A stretch of 64,000 nucleotides of DNA from Bdellovibrio sp. UBA4095 (GTDB lineage Bacteria; Bdellovibrionota; Bdellovibrionia; Bdellovibrionales; Bdellovibrionaceae). The translations under genes and the position numbers were made by a program. Shown here piece by piece: positions 17,491 through 26,443 of the stretch. Within the stretch, counting starts at the first letter, position 1. Each line of letters begins with the position of its first letter. The notes under the pieces are model-generated. The model was given only the letters and a program-made list of their open reading frames with translations. It made no database searches and was not told where the DNA came from. The stretch is from positions 186,001 to 250,000 of the forward strand of contig DFXZ01000003.1 in NCBI GenBank assembly GCA_002381805.1. The letters are read 5' to 3'.

Positions 17491-19773
17491 ATGAAAAAAA
17501 CTGTCAGCATAGGAATTGCTTCGTTGATGACTGCCCAGCTCGTGACGCCCGCAGCGCACGCGCAAATAGAAGACTTCCCACCTCCACCACCCGTGCCGGA
17601 TTTTGGCGCTGCTGAATCAGCTCCATTTGGTGGGCCTGCTGCTGGCGGAGCCGAAGGAACCGATGACAGTAGCGGTTCCGTTCTTTCTAAAAAAAGTAAA
17701 GATCGCTTTGCTCAGGCTCCGCTGGAAGACATCAACAACGAAAACTTCCCGGAAACGATCGAGTCTTTCGACTTCCCGAACGTGGAAATTGCTGATCTTA
17801 TTAAAACGATCGGCGAATTAACCGGTAAGAACTTCATTATTGATCCTGGCGTTCGCGGCAAAATCACCATCGTCGCCCCTTCAAAAATCACTGTTGCTGA
17901 AGCCTATAAGGCATTTTTATCAGCTCTTGCTATCAATGGATTTACGGTCGTTCCTTCAGGAAGCTTTCTAAAAGTAAAGTCTGCACGAAATGCGCAACGG
18001 GACAATATCGAAACTTATTCGGGTTCTTACTACCCGAACAGCGATCAGATGATTACCCGGATCATTCACTTGAAGCATATCTCAGCATCACAAGTGAACC
18101 GTGATCTTCGTATCTTGCCATCGAAAGATGGTGAAATGAACATTTACGAACCAACGAATTCTATTATTATTTCTGACTACGGTTCGAACATCGACCGAGT
18201 CATGAAAATCATTAGCCAGCTCGACGTTCCAGGGTTTGAAGAACAACTTGAAGTTATTCCAGTTAAGTTCGCGAAAGCTAAAGACCTTGCAGATCTGGTT
18301 GATAAAATCGTTAACAAAGGAAGCAAGTCAAATGCGGGCCCAACGGCTCCGGGAACCTTCACGGCTGGCGTACCCCGCTTCTCAAGAGCTACTAGCGCAA
18401 GTTCACAGCAAGGCGCCAGCTTCTTTATGGCTATTCCCGATGATCGCACCAACTCAATTATTGTAGTCGGAAATAAATCCGGAATTCAGCGAGTTAAAAA
18501 ATTGATCGCTCAATTGGACTTCCGTATTCGCGCAGAAGACTCTGGTGGCGTCTATGTATACTACGTGAAAAATGGCGATGCCGAAAAAATTGCCCAAACC
18601 CTTCAAGGCGTCACAAAAGAAGCGACACCGCGGCCAAATACAGGAGGAAGTCTTCTATCGCCAATGGGCGCCAGCGGACAAATGACAGCTCCAACAGAAA
18701 TTTTCGGCGGCGATGTTAAAATCACTGCTGATAAAAACACCAACAGTTTGGTCGTCACAGCTAGCAAGCAGGATTACGAAGTGGTTCTGAACATTCTTTC
18801 GAGAATCGATATTCCTCGCGATCAGGTTTTTGTCGAGGCGATCATCATGGAGATGAGTGCGTCTGATGGCAATAACTGGGGAATCGGCTACTACCAATAT
18901 GGTGATTCTGGATACGGTAAAGTGGGCTTTAATGGTGGCGTCAGCTTAAATGATTTTATCAGCCCCGTTGGTGGCGCTGGAGCTGTGATTGGATTTGGAC
19001 ATGGTAAGACTGTCGAAGTCACTGAACCTACAACTGGTCAGAAGATTGCGATTCCAAGTCTGCTCGGCTTGATCAGCTTCTTGAAAACGAATAAGAAGGC
19101 AAACATCCTTTCGACCCCTCAACTGCTGACTCTTGATAATCAAGAAGGTGAAATCGAGGTGGGCGATAAGATCGCTATGTCGACAGCTACGAGCACTGCA
19201 CAAAATGGTCAAACCACCAATTCTGTTCAGTTTGAAGATGCTACCATCAAGCTGACGATCAAGCCGTTTATCAGCCCGACATCAGATTCCATCCGTATGG
19301 AAATCAAACAGCAAGTTGCACAGCCTTCCACGGCACTGGTTCCTAAGGGATTGGCGGATACGACTCAACAAATTGCGAAACGTTCGATTAAAACTCACAT
19401 CAGCGTGGGCAATGGCGATACGGCGATTTTGGGCGGACTGATCAAGGAACAAGACGTTGAAACGGTGAATAAAGTGCCTTTATTGGGCGATATCCCGATC
19501 TTGGGCTGGTTGTTTAAATCGAAAAGTACGACTAAAGATAAAGTGAACTTGATGGTTTTCCTGACGCCAAAGATTATTCGTAATTCTGCGGACTCTCGCA
19601 AAATTCTGAATAAAAAACTAGATGAACGCGTCGACTTCATCAAAGCACAAGGTGGCAAAGATCCTTGGGGAAAACATATCGACGAAATCACCCGCAAGGC
19701 ACAAGCTGGATCAGCAACAACTCCAGCCGCGGAACCTGGGGATGACGTCTTTGAAGAAGCGATTGAAGAATAA
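17491..19773 (+). CDS. gspD: Type II secretion secretin GspD
   Basis: A signal peptide (cleavage near AHA-Q) is followed by a Pro-rich stretch, then the N0 domain (FDFPNVEIADLIKTIGELTGKN), N1-N3 repeats, and the C-terminal secretin domain with VFVEAIIMEM and VPLLGDIPILGWLF. GspD forms the outer-membrane channel through which folded exoproteins leave. At 760 residues it is slightly longer than many homologues because of the N-terminal linker and an acidic C-terminal tail (DDVFEEAIEE). A strong GAGGAG lies before the ATG. No pilotin gene is present in the operon. Confidence 0.95.
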   Translation: MKKTVSIGIASLMTAQLVTPAAHAQIEDFPPPPPVPDFGAAESAPFGGPAAGGAEGTDDSSGSVLSKKSKDRFAQAPLEDINNENFPETIESFDFPNVEIADLIKTIGELTGKNFIIDPGVRGKITIVAPSKITVAEAYKAFLSALAINGFTVVPSGSFLKVKSARNAQRDNIETYSGSYYPNSDQMITRIIHLKHISASQVNRDLRILPSKDGEMNIYEPTNSIIISDYGSNIDRVMKIISQLDVPGFEEQLEVIPVKFAKAKDLADLVDKIVNKGSKSNAGPTAPGTFTAGVPRFSRATSASSQQGASFFMAIPDDRTNSIIVVGNKSGIQRVKKLIAQLDFRIRAEDSGGVYVYYVKNGDAEKIAQTLQGVTKEATPRPNTGGSLLSPMGASGQMTAPTEIFGGDVKITADKNTNSLVVTASKQDYEVVLNILSRIDIPRDQVFVEAIIMEMSASDGNNWGIGYYQYGDSGYGKVGFNGGVSLNDFISPVGGAGAVIGFGHGKTVEVTEPTTGQKIAIPSLLGLISFLKTNKKANILSTPQLLTLDNQEGEIEVGDKIAMSTATSTAQNGQTTNSVQFEDATIKLTIKPFISPTSDSIRMEIKQQVAQPSTALVPKGLADTTQQIAKRSIKTHISVGNGDTAILGGLIKEQDVETVNKVPLLGDIPILGWLFKSKSTTKDKVNLMVFLTPKIIRNSADSRKILNKKLDERVDFIKAQGGKDPWGKHIDEITRKAQAGSATTPAAEPGDDVFEEAIEE

Positions 19774-19784
19774 GGGGATTATTC

Positions 19785-21467
19785 GTGGATATTCAAACTA
19801 TCTTGGCCAAATCAACCTCTCTGACTCTGGACCAAATTAAGTCCGTGCTCAGCAATCCGTCGGTGGTAAGACCTGTTTCCGTCGGAGAGGCTTTGGCAGC
19901 GAAAGAATTTTCCACCGCTGATGAGGTGGTCTCGGATCTTTGCAAAGAACTGGGACTGGATTTCATCCGAGATATTCCAGTGAACGACATTCCAGTAGAC
20001 CTGATTCGCGATCTACCTATCAACTATGCCAAGCAGCACCACATTCTGCCCTATCGCGAAGAAAACGATTTGCTAGTAGCCCTGACCAGCAATCCGGTCA
20101 ATCTGAAGTCACTTGACGATCTTAAGGTTTTGTTCGGAAAGAAAGTGCGCCCCCTGATTACGACATCAAGCCGTGTTCAAGATGCCATCAATAAAGTTTA
20201 CGAAAAAAGTACTGCGAACCTTTCAGGTCTAGACGAAATCGAAGACGAGGATTACGACCTCGATGATCCGATAGTTGATTTGCTCGAGGCTGGCGAAGAT
20301 GATGCACCCGTGATCAAGCTGGTGAACAGTTTGATGTTCCGAGCGGTGAAAGAAAAAGCTTCAGATATTCATATTGAACCCTATGAAAAAGACATGGTCG
20401 TTCGCTTCCGCACAGATGGTATTTTGTTCGATGTCTTTAAACCACCCAAGAAGCTGCAAAATGCGATCACCTCGCGTATTAAAGTCATGGCCAATTTAAA
20501 TATCGCCGAAAAACGTTTACCACAAGATGGACGAATCCCTCTGAAAGTGGGCGGTAAAGACATTGATATTCGTCTTTCCACCGTCCCGACTGCCCATGGC
20601 GAACGCTTGGTCATGCGTATTCAAGATAGATCCAGTGTCGTGCGCGAACTAGAATCTTTGGGCTTTTCCACTGAGAATTTAGAAAAGCTGGATGACCTTT
20701 TAGCACGCTCTTATGGAATTCTACTGGTGACGGGCCCTACCGGCTCGGGTAAGTCGACCACTCTTTACGGTTCTCTGATCAAACTTAACAAACCGGATGT
20801 GAATATTCTGACGGTCGAAGATCCTGTCGAGCAACGAATTCATGGAATCGGCCAAGTTCAGGTGAATTCCAAGATCGGCTTGACCTTTGCCGCCGGCCTG
20901 CGCTCGTTCCTACGTCAGGATCCCGATATCATAATGGTCGGTGAGATTCGTGACTTAGAAACTGCCGAACTTGCCATCCAAGCGTCTCTGACAGGCCACC
21001 TTGTCCTTTCGACCCTACACACGAATGACTCTGCTGGCGCCTTCCCCCGTCTGATTGATTTCGGGGTTGAACCCTTCTTGATTGCGACGTCGATCATGGG
21101 CGTGGTCGCTCAACGTCTGGTCCGAGTCCTCTGCCCTCACTGCAAAGCTCCTCATGAACCGACTGAGTTTGAATTGCAACTGCTTGGCATTTCTGCTGCT
21201 GAAGCCGCCAAAGCACATATTTGCAAAGCCATGGGCTGCTCTCAGTGTGGTCAAAAGGGCTATTCGGGTCGAACGACAATTAGCGAACTCATGATGGTCA
21301 CTGACGACATTCGCTCACTCGTCATGCAACGAAAAGATGGTAACACTTTAAAGCGTCAAGCTGTCGCGAATGGCATGAAAACCTTCCGAGACCATGGGGT
21401 GCAGAAAGTTCTTGCTGGAATCACCACCATAGAAGAGTTAACATCGAATACCCAACTGGATATTTAA
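19785..21467 (+). CDS. gspE: Type II secretion ATPase GspE
   Basis: The Walker A motif GPTGSGKST, the Asp box (ILTVEDPVE), Walker B (DIIMVGEIRD) and the His box (GHLVLSTLHTND) identify a type II/IV secretion ATPase. A four-cysteine zinc motif (CPHC and CSQC) is present near the C-terminus, as in canonical GspE. The N-terminal domain resembles the N1E domain that binds GspL. GspE hydrolyses ATP on the cytoplasmic face to power pseudopilus assembly. The start is GTG at 19785 with AAGGGG upstream, 11 bases after the gspD stop. Confidence 0.96.
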   Translation: MDIQTILAKSTSLTLDQIKSVLSNPSVVRPVSVGEALAAKEFSTADEVVSDLCKELGLDFIRDIPVNDIPVDLIRDLPINYAKQHHILPYREENDLLVALTSNPVNLKSLDDLKVLFGKKVRPLITTSSRVQDAINKVYEKSTANLSGLDEIEDEDYDLDDPIVDLLEAGEDDAPVIKLVNSLMFRAVKEKASDIHIEPYEKDMVVRFRTDGILFDVFKPPKKLQNAITSRIKVMANLNIAEKRLPQDGRIPLKVGGKDIDIRLSTVPTAHGERLVMRIQDRSSVVRELESLGFSTENLEKLDDLLARSYGILLVTGPTGSGKSTTLYGSLIKLNKPDVNILTVEDPVEQRIHGIGQVQVNSKIGLTFAAGLRSFLRQDPDIIMVGEIRDLETAELAIQASLTGHLVLSTLHTNDSAGAFPRLIDFGVEPFLIATSIMGVVAQRLVRVLCPHCKAPHEPTEFELQLLGISAAEAAKAHICKAMGCSQCGQKGYSGRTTISELMMVTDDIRSLVMQRKDGNTLKRQAVANGMKTFRDHGVQKVLAGITTIEELTSNTQLDI

Positions 21468-21493
21468 TTTAAGACAAAGAGATGGACAGAACC

Positions 21494-22711
21494 ATGCCTA
21501 TTTTTGAGTACAAAGGCCTGACAAGAGAAGGAAAGAACGTCAAGGGTATCGTTGACTCTGACAACCTTCGCTCTGCCCGTGCCAAACTTAAAAAGGACAA
21601 TATCTTTGTTGTCGAGATCAAAGACAAAAAAAGAACCGACTCTAAGAAATCCAAGGGACCTCGCACGACTGGCAAAGTTCCCGTTAAAGATCTTTCCTTG
21701 ATGACTCGGCAGTTAGCAACTTTGATCAAAGCGAATATTCCACTGGTCGATGCTCTGTTGGCTGTATCGGAGCAAGTTGAAAATCCTGTGCTAGCTGAAG
21801 CTATCGCTGACTGTAAGAACATGGTCAATGAGGGCTCCACATTCAATAAAGCTTTGGCAAAGTATCCCAATATATTTTCTAAAATCTATCTTTCGATGGT
21901 TGAGGCTGGTGAAATGTCAGGAAGCCTGGACATCATCCTTTTGCGGCTTGCCGAGTTTACTGAAGCCCAGGCGGATCTGCGAGCCAAGGTCGGCAGCGCG
22001 ATGACTTACCCGGTAATCATGCTTGTGGTCACCTTTGCCCTGCTCGGATTCCTCTTCATATTCTTAATCCCAAAGATGGTCACTGTCTTCGAATCAGCAC
22101 CAAACCTTGTGCTTCCTTGGTATACAGTCTCTTTGATCAATGCCAGCCAATTTGCGGTGAACTACTGGTACATTATCCTTGGCACGTTCGTGATTGCTTA
22201 TCTTCTGTTTACTAACTGGAAGCGTTCACCAACCGGAAGCCAACAATGGGATGTGCTCTCTTTGAAGCTGCCACTCTTTGGTCCAACTATTCGAATGGTG
22301 GCTGTCTCTCGATTTACGAGAACTTTGGCAACACTGCTGACCGGCGGTGTACCGATGTTGGCGGCATTGGATATCGTCCGTAACGTCGTCGATAACCATG
22401 CTTTGGCAATTGCCATCGACGAAGCCAGAAGCAATATTTCAGAGGGGGAAAGCATCGCCGGACCTTTAAAAAAGTCGGGCCAGTTCCCTCCGCTTGTTAT
22501 CCACATGGTGAATATTGGTGAAAAGACCGGCGAGCTTGAAAACATGCTGAGTCAGGTTGCGGAAGCGTATGACTTTCAAGTCAAAAATAAACTTGAGGGC
22601 TTAACAAGTTTGATGGGTCCCGTAGTTATTGTTGTGATGGGCTTCGCTATTGCTATGATCGTATTTGCGGTCATGGTTCCAATGTTCGAAATGACCAGTA
22701 TTGCTGGGTAG
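21494..22711 (+). CDS. gspF: Type II secretion inner-membrane platform protein GspF
   Basis: The protein starts MPIFEYKGLTREGKNVKG, as GspF proteins do, and has two repeated GspF domains (LTRQLATLIKANIPLVDAL and FTRTLATLLTGGVPMLAAL) with three membrane helices (about 165-190, 215-235, and 375-400). It forms the membrane platform on which GspE acts. An in-frame ATG four codons earlier (21482) is possible; the 21494 start is preferred because it matches the family N-terminus. Confidence 0.95.
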   Translation: MPIFEYKGLTREGKNVKGIVDSDNLRSARAKLKKDNIFVVEIKDKKRTDSKKSKGPRTTGKVPVKDLSLMTRQLATLIKANIPLVDALLAVSEQVENPVLAEAIADCKNMVNEGSTFNKALAKYPNIFSKIYLSMVEAGEMSGSLDIILLRLAEFTEAQADLRAKVGSAMTYPVIMLVVTFALLGFLFIFLIPKMVTVFESAPNLVLPWYTVSLINASQFAVNYWYIILGTFVIAYLLFTNWKRSPTGSQQWDVLSLKLPLFGPTIRMVAVSRFTRTLATLLTGGVPMLAALDIVRNVVDNHALAIAIDEARSNISEGESIAGPLKKSGQFPPLVIHMVNIGEKTGELENMLSQVAEAYDFQVKNKLEGLTSLMGPVVIVVMGFAIAMIVFAVMVPMFEMTSIAG

Positions 22712-22762
22712 GAATCACCCAGCGCCGCACAAAGACAAGTCTAAAGTCCTGCGATCCGTTTC

Positions 22763-22791
22763 TTTACTGCCAAGAATCGATCTGCTATTCT
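22763..22791 (+). promoter_or_regulatory. Possible sigma70-type promoter before the pseudopilin genes
   Basis: TTTACT (22763-22768) and TATTCT (22786-22791) are separated by 17 bases, each matching four of six consensus positions. They lie in the 105-base gap between gspF and gspG, the first sizeable gap after gspC in the operon. A local promoter could raise major pseudopilin expression. This is a weak prediction. Confidence 0.3.
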
Positions 22792-22816
22792 TTTGATCTG
22801 TTAACAAGGAGTTATT

Positions 22817-23221
22817 ATGTCTCTTCTGAAAAATCGCAAAGGTATGACATTGATCGAGATCATGATCGTACTGGCAATCATCGGCGGTATTGCTGCCCTC
22901 CTTTTGCCAAGAATGACTGGAGCTTTGGATAAAGCGAAAGTCAAAGAAACGCGCATCCACATGACTCAAATTGTAAACGCCCTTTCTATGTACTACACTG
23001 ATTGTGGTAAATATCCGCAAACGCTTGAATCACTAGCCACTGAAGATGCGAGCTGTTCAAATTGGGGACCTGAACCTTATATGAAAAAGGCTCCAAAAGA
23101 TCAGTTCGGAAATGATTATGTTTACGAATTGAACGGCAATGAGTTCACGCTTATGTCACTTGGCAAGGACGGCCGTGAGGGCGGATCCGGTTATAATGCC
23201 GACATTTCACTTGATGAGTAA
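22817..23221 (+). CDS. gspG: Major pseudopilin GspG
   Basis: The short basic leader ends in Gly, followed by MTLIEIMIVLAIIGGIAAL, the class III prepilin signal with Glu at +5 and a hydrophobic helix. The C-terminal domain has KYPQTLESL and a late Asp/Gly-rich loop (SLGKDGREGG) like the calcium-binding region of GspG. It should be cleaved by a prepilin peptidase, whose gene is not in this window, and polymerise into the pseudopilus. AAGGAG lies before the ATG. The 3' end overlaps gspH by eight bases. Confidence 0.95.
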   Translation: MSLLKNRKGMTLIEIMIVLAIIGGIAALLLPRMTGALDKAKVKETRIHMTQIVNALSMYYTDCGKYPQTLESLATEDASCSNWGPEPYMKKAPKDQFGNDYVYELNGNEFTLMSLGKDGREGGSGYNADISLDE

Positions 23222-23795
23222 AAAAAGCAATCGGGGCTTTACTCTTATTGAGGTGATGATTGTCCTTGCCCTGCTGGCAGCACTCATCGCCTTCGCAGCC
23301 CCTCGCGTTTTTAGAACTCAGAACAATATAAAAGCGGTTTCACGTAATTTTATTGTTCTGAGTCGCGAAGTTCGCAACAAAGCACGTCTTTCCAATTCAA
23401 CCTACCGCATCGTTTTTAAAATCACAGATGAAGAAAGTTCCTATTGGGTCGAAAGAGCCAGTGGACCTCGAGCCATTGATCCTGAGGAAGCTGAACGAGA
23501 AGAAGATGACGAAGACGCTTCCCCACCGGCCTTTCAAATCGACAAGTCTCTGACCAAAAAAGAAAAAGTCCTGCCCGGTGATCTACGCTTTGCTGCTATT
23601 GAAACCATCAACATGAGCAGTCCCGTTACGTCGGGAACCGCTTACATCCATTTTTTCCCTGAAGGCTTTGTTGAGGCCGCTGCAGTTCAGATCACTAACG
23701 GAAAGAGTCTTACCTGGACTCTTGTTTTTAATCCCGTAACAGGACAAGCTGATATTATAGAGCAAGCAAGAGCATTAAAGGAAATTCAGCGGTGA
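23214..23795 (+). CDS. gspH: Minor pseudopilin GspH
   Basis: The start ATG at 23214 overlaps the gspG stop (ATGAGTAA) and yields MSKKSNRGFTLIEVMIVLALL, with a prepilin cleavage site after Gly and Glu at +5. The remaining 170 residues are mostly beta-rich, with an acidic insertion (EEAEREEDDEDA, about residues 82-93) that is unusual for the family. GspH is an accessory tip or shaft pseudopilin. A longer upstream frame exists but has no leader-like sequence. No strong ribosome site is seen, which fits translational coupling to gspG. Confidence 0.88.
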   Translation: MSKKSNRGFTLIEVMIVLALLAALIAFAAPRVFRTQNNIKAVSRNFIVLSREVRNKARLSNSTYRIVFKITDEESSYWVERASGPRAIDPEEAEREEDDEDASPPAFQIDKSLTKKEKVLPGDLRFAAIETINMSSPVTSGTAYIHFFPEGFVEAAAVQITNGKSLTWTLVFNPVTGQADIIEQARALKEIQR

Positions 23796-24301
23796 AAAAG
23801 AATGGTTTTACATTGATAGAGACCGTCATGGCGATGGTCATCTTATCTACAGGAATTCTGCTTTTAGCAAATTCTTGGAGTGGCAGCTTTATGCGTGTCC
23901 GTAAAACCCAGCTTTCTACTGAAGTGGCCGCTTTGCTCGAAAGAAAAATGATTGAGGTCGAAACTAAGTATAACGGCAAGCCTCTGGAATCCATTCCCGA
24001 GGAAGAAGCCGATGACTTCGGTTCTGATTATCCGCAGTATTCTTGGAAAATGACCTCGAAACCCCTTGAAGTTCCGAACATAACCGCCACGATGACGGCT
24101 CAGGCCGGTGGTGCAGACGAGATGTCACTGACCATCATGCGAACTCTTGTTGAACATCTTGGAAACTCCATTAAAGAGGTCAAGGTATCAGTGATCTATA
24201 CCGGAGGGAAAAAACCTCTGGAGTTTTCAGCAACCCAGTACTTTGTAAATTACGATAAGCAGTTACCGATGCCTGCAATGCCAGGTGGTATGGGACAATG
24301 A
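23792..24301 (+). CDS. gspI: Minor pseudopilin GspI
   Basis: The GTG start overlaps the gspH stop (GTGA). The leader MKKNG is followed by FTLIETVMAMVILSTGILLL, a class III prepilin signal, and a 140-residue globular domain. Position between gspH and gspJ supports GspI, which forms the tip complex with GspJ and GspK. The C-terminus is Pro/Met/Gly-rich (MPAMPGGMGQ). Confidence 0.88.
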   Translation: MKKNGFTLIETVMAMVILSTGILLLANSWSGSFMRVRKTQLSTEVAALLERKMIEVETKYNGKPLESIPEEEADDFGSDYPQYSWKMTSKPLEVPNITATMTAQAGGADEMSLTIMRTLVEHLGNSIKEVKVSVIYTGGKKPLEFSATQYFVNYDKQLPMPAMPGGMGQ

Positions 24302-25143
24302 TAAATCGCAAAGGCTTCACACTTATCGAAGTGATGATCACGATTGCGATTTTGGGAACCTTGACTGTTCTTGCAGCACAAGCAATACAGCAAGCAATCC
24401 AAGCAAAAGTAAAACTTCAAGGACAGCTCGATGACGTCTCCCGCGTGCGCGATGCAATGCGCCTGCTAGAACGAGACATCAATCTGGCTTTTCACTATCG
24501 CGATGTTGAAAAAGAAATTGAGGATCTGATCAAGAAGAAGGATCAACCGAACCCCCAAGTGCCAGCTCCTGGAATTCCAGTAAGCGGGTTTGTCCCTCCC
24601 GTAAATCAAGAACCCGTCAGAGAAGTCCCACGCAGAGATCCAGAAACTCATTTCATCGGAAATGAAGAGGCCCTGGATTTCGTCACGCTGAATAATGCCC
24701 GAACCGTAAGAAACGCCCGCCAAGCGGACTTCGTCGAAGTCGGTTATACATTGAAGGACTGCAAAAGTTTAAGTACGGGCGAAACGACCAAGTGTCTCTG
24801 GCGACGCACATCTCCCTTTGTTGATCTCGATGTCACAAAGGGTGGCGACGAGTTGCCCTTGCTGGAAAATGTTTCAGAATTTAAATTGCGTTACATTGGT
24901 AAAGGCAAACAAGACTGGGTCAGAGATTGGCGCACCGACACCGGCGGCGACGCCGCGACCAAAGGACGCTTTCCGACAGCTGTCGAGATCTCTTTGACGG
25001 TCGAAAAAAAGAACGGAACAAAAACTAAAAAATATTCGATGCAAGTCATTGCATCAGTTCACTTCCCCAATAATCCAGAGGAGGCTGCAAATGCGCAAGG
25101 CAATCAAAGCACTTGGCCGCGAGCTCAAGCGCCCACTGAATAA
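24298..25143 (+). CDS. gspJ: Minor pseudopilin GspJ
   Basis: The ATG overlaps the gspI stop (ATGA). The leader MINRKG precedes FTLIEVMITIAILGTLTVLA, a prepilin signal with Glu at +5. The body contains VRDAMRLLERDINLAFHYRD, like the family segment that follows the helix, then a Pro-rich insertion (about residues 78-105) not expected in a minimal GspJ. It would join the GspI-J-K tip complex. It overlaps gspK by 53 bases. Confidence 0.88.
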   Translation: MINRKGFTLIEVMITIAILGTLTVLAAQAIQQAIQAKVKLQGQLDDVSRVRDAMRLLERDINLAFHYRDVEKEIEDLIKKKDQPNPQVPAPGIPVSGFVPPVNQEPVREVPRRDPETHFIGNEEALDFVTLNNARTVRNARQADFVEVGYTLKDCKSLSTGETTKCLWRRTSPFVDLDVTKGGDELPLLENVSEFKLRYIGKGKQDWVRDWRTDTGGDAATKGRFPTAVEISLTVEKKNGTKTKKYSMQVIASVHFPNNPEEAANAQGNQSTWPRAQAPTE

Positions 25144-26344
25144 TCAACGGGGCATAGCTTTAATGATCGCAATTTCCTGCGTGATGCTGATTATGTATTT
25201 CGCGATGGAAGTTTCGTATGAATCCAACGTGGAATACCTGGTCAACTCCCAGGGTTTGAACCGCGTAAAAGCTTACTATGCGGCGAAGTCTGGGATGCAG
25301 CTGAGTCTGCTACGTATTAAAATTTACCAACAAGTGCAAAGTCAGTTCGGCGCTCAGCTAGGCAGCAACTCTGCAATGCTTGATGAAATCTGGCGTTTTC
25401 CTTTCGCCTGGCCGCTCCCTGTTCCTGACGAACTCAACGCTGTCGACAAAGACGCTTTTAATAAGCTGATGACAGAATCGAGCATGGATGCCAGTTACAT
25501 GGTTACGATTGAAGATGAAGGTTCAAAGATCGACCTCAACGACTTGAACTCCCCTTCTGAAGCTTTGCGCGAAGTGACCAAAAGACAGCTTTTAAATATT
25601 TTTGCGCAAAAAATAAACGAAGACGAGGCCTTCGCGCGAAAGTATTCGAATTTCCGTTTTGAAGAGCTTATCAACAACATCGCTGACTGGATGAGTTCGA
25701 AAGCTCAGAGCCTTAACGGCGGAGACAAGCGAGCTCGCTACTCCGATTTGAATTCAGCTTCTCAAAGTGACTATTTCCCGCCGAACAGAGGTTTTCGCAC
25801 TCTGGGGGAATTGCACTTGGTTCCAGATATGACGGACGAGTTTTACGAAATTCTTCTACCCCGTGTGACAATCTATGGAATGAAAGGGATTAACCCCAAC
25901 CTCGCGACAAAAGAGGTCCTGCTTTCTTTGGATCCCGCCATGACCGAAGAAGCGGTCACCGAGATTATCAAACGCCGAAATGATGCTGATCTTGGTGGCC
26001 CGTTCTCGAAAGCCGAGGACTTTTGGCTTTTCGTTCAGCAACAGGGCGTTCGTCTAGAGTCGGATCCTCAAGAGATTCCATTGGTTTTTGATCCCATCAT
26101 GAATTTTAAAATTCGCAGCACCGGTGAATTTGCTGGAGCCGTCAGGGAAATCACAGCCATCGTTATGGATTTTCAAAAGACCGCGACTAAAGTCAAAGAC
26201 TTTGTCGACAAAGAGAAAGCCAAAGATCCGACCGGCGCAGAAGTAAGCCCGACACCCACTCCAACTCCGGCCGGGAATCAAAAAGCAAAATCAGAAGCTC
26301 CTCCGAAGGGACCTCCGCGTATCGTTCATTGGAATGAACGTTAG
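25091..26344 (+). CDS. gspK: Minor pseudopilin GspK with Pro/Thr-rich tail
   Basis: AGAGGAGG lies six bases before the ATG at 25091. The leader is followed by RGIALMIAISCVMLIMYFAM; as in other GspK proteins there is no Glu at +5, consistent with the tip position. The large globular part contains YYAAKSGMQLSLLRI, IEDEGSKIDLNDLNS and INPNLATKEVLLSL, matching GspK. A C-terminal extension of about 50 residues has PTPTPTPAG and a basic/Pro-rich end, which is unusual. The 417-residue length exceeds the common size of about 330. Confidence 0.9.
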   Translation: MRKAIKALGRELKRPLNNQRGIALMIAISCVMLIMYFAMEVSYESNVEYLVNSQGLNRVKAYYAAKSGMQLSLLRIKIYQQVQSQFGAQLGSNSAMLDEIWRFPFAWPLPVPDELNAVDKDAFNKLMTESSMDASYMVTIEDEGSKIDLNDLNSPSEALREVTKRQLLNIFAQKINEDEAFARKYSNFRFEELINNIADWMSSKAQSLNGGDKRARYSDLNSASQSDYFPPNRGFRTLGELHLVPDMTDEFYEILLPRVTIYGMKGINPNLATKEVLLSLDPAMTEEAVTEIIKRRNDADLGGPFSKAEDFWLFVQQQGVRLESDPQEIPLVFDPIMNFKIRSTGEFAGAVREITAIVMDFQKTATKVKDFVDKEKAKDPTGAEVSPTPTPTPAGNQKAKSEAPPKGPPRIVHWNER

Positions 26345-26443
26345 TTAGGTCTCTGAGAACACTAGTCTTTCCGCGAATAATGGTTTTACTTCTAAAATAG
26401 AGTGCCTTAGACTTAAACCAAGTTCACGGAGGAACTCAATCTA

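Noticed and set aside
21469..21870. Open frame of 133 codons opposite gspF
   Set aside because: It is antisense to the conserved GspF N-terminal domain; low-complexity Ser/Leu product.
26345..26443. Promoter between gspK and gspL
   Set aside because: TAAAAT at 26393-26398 has no acceptable -35 at 16-18 bases.
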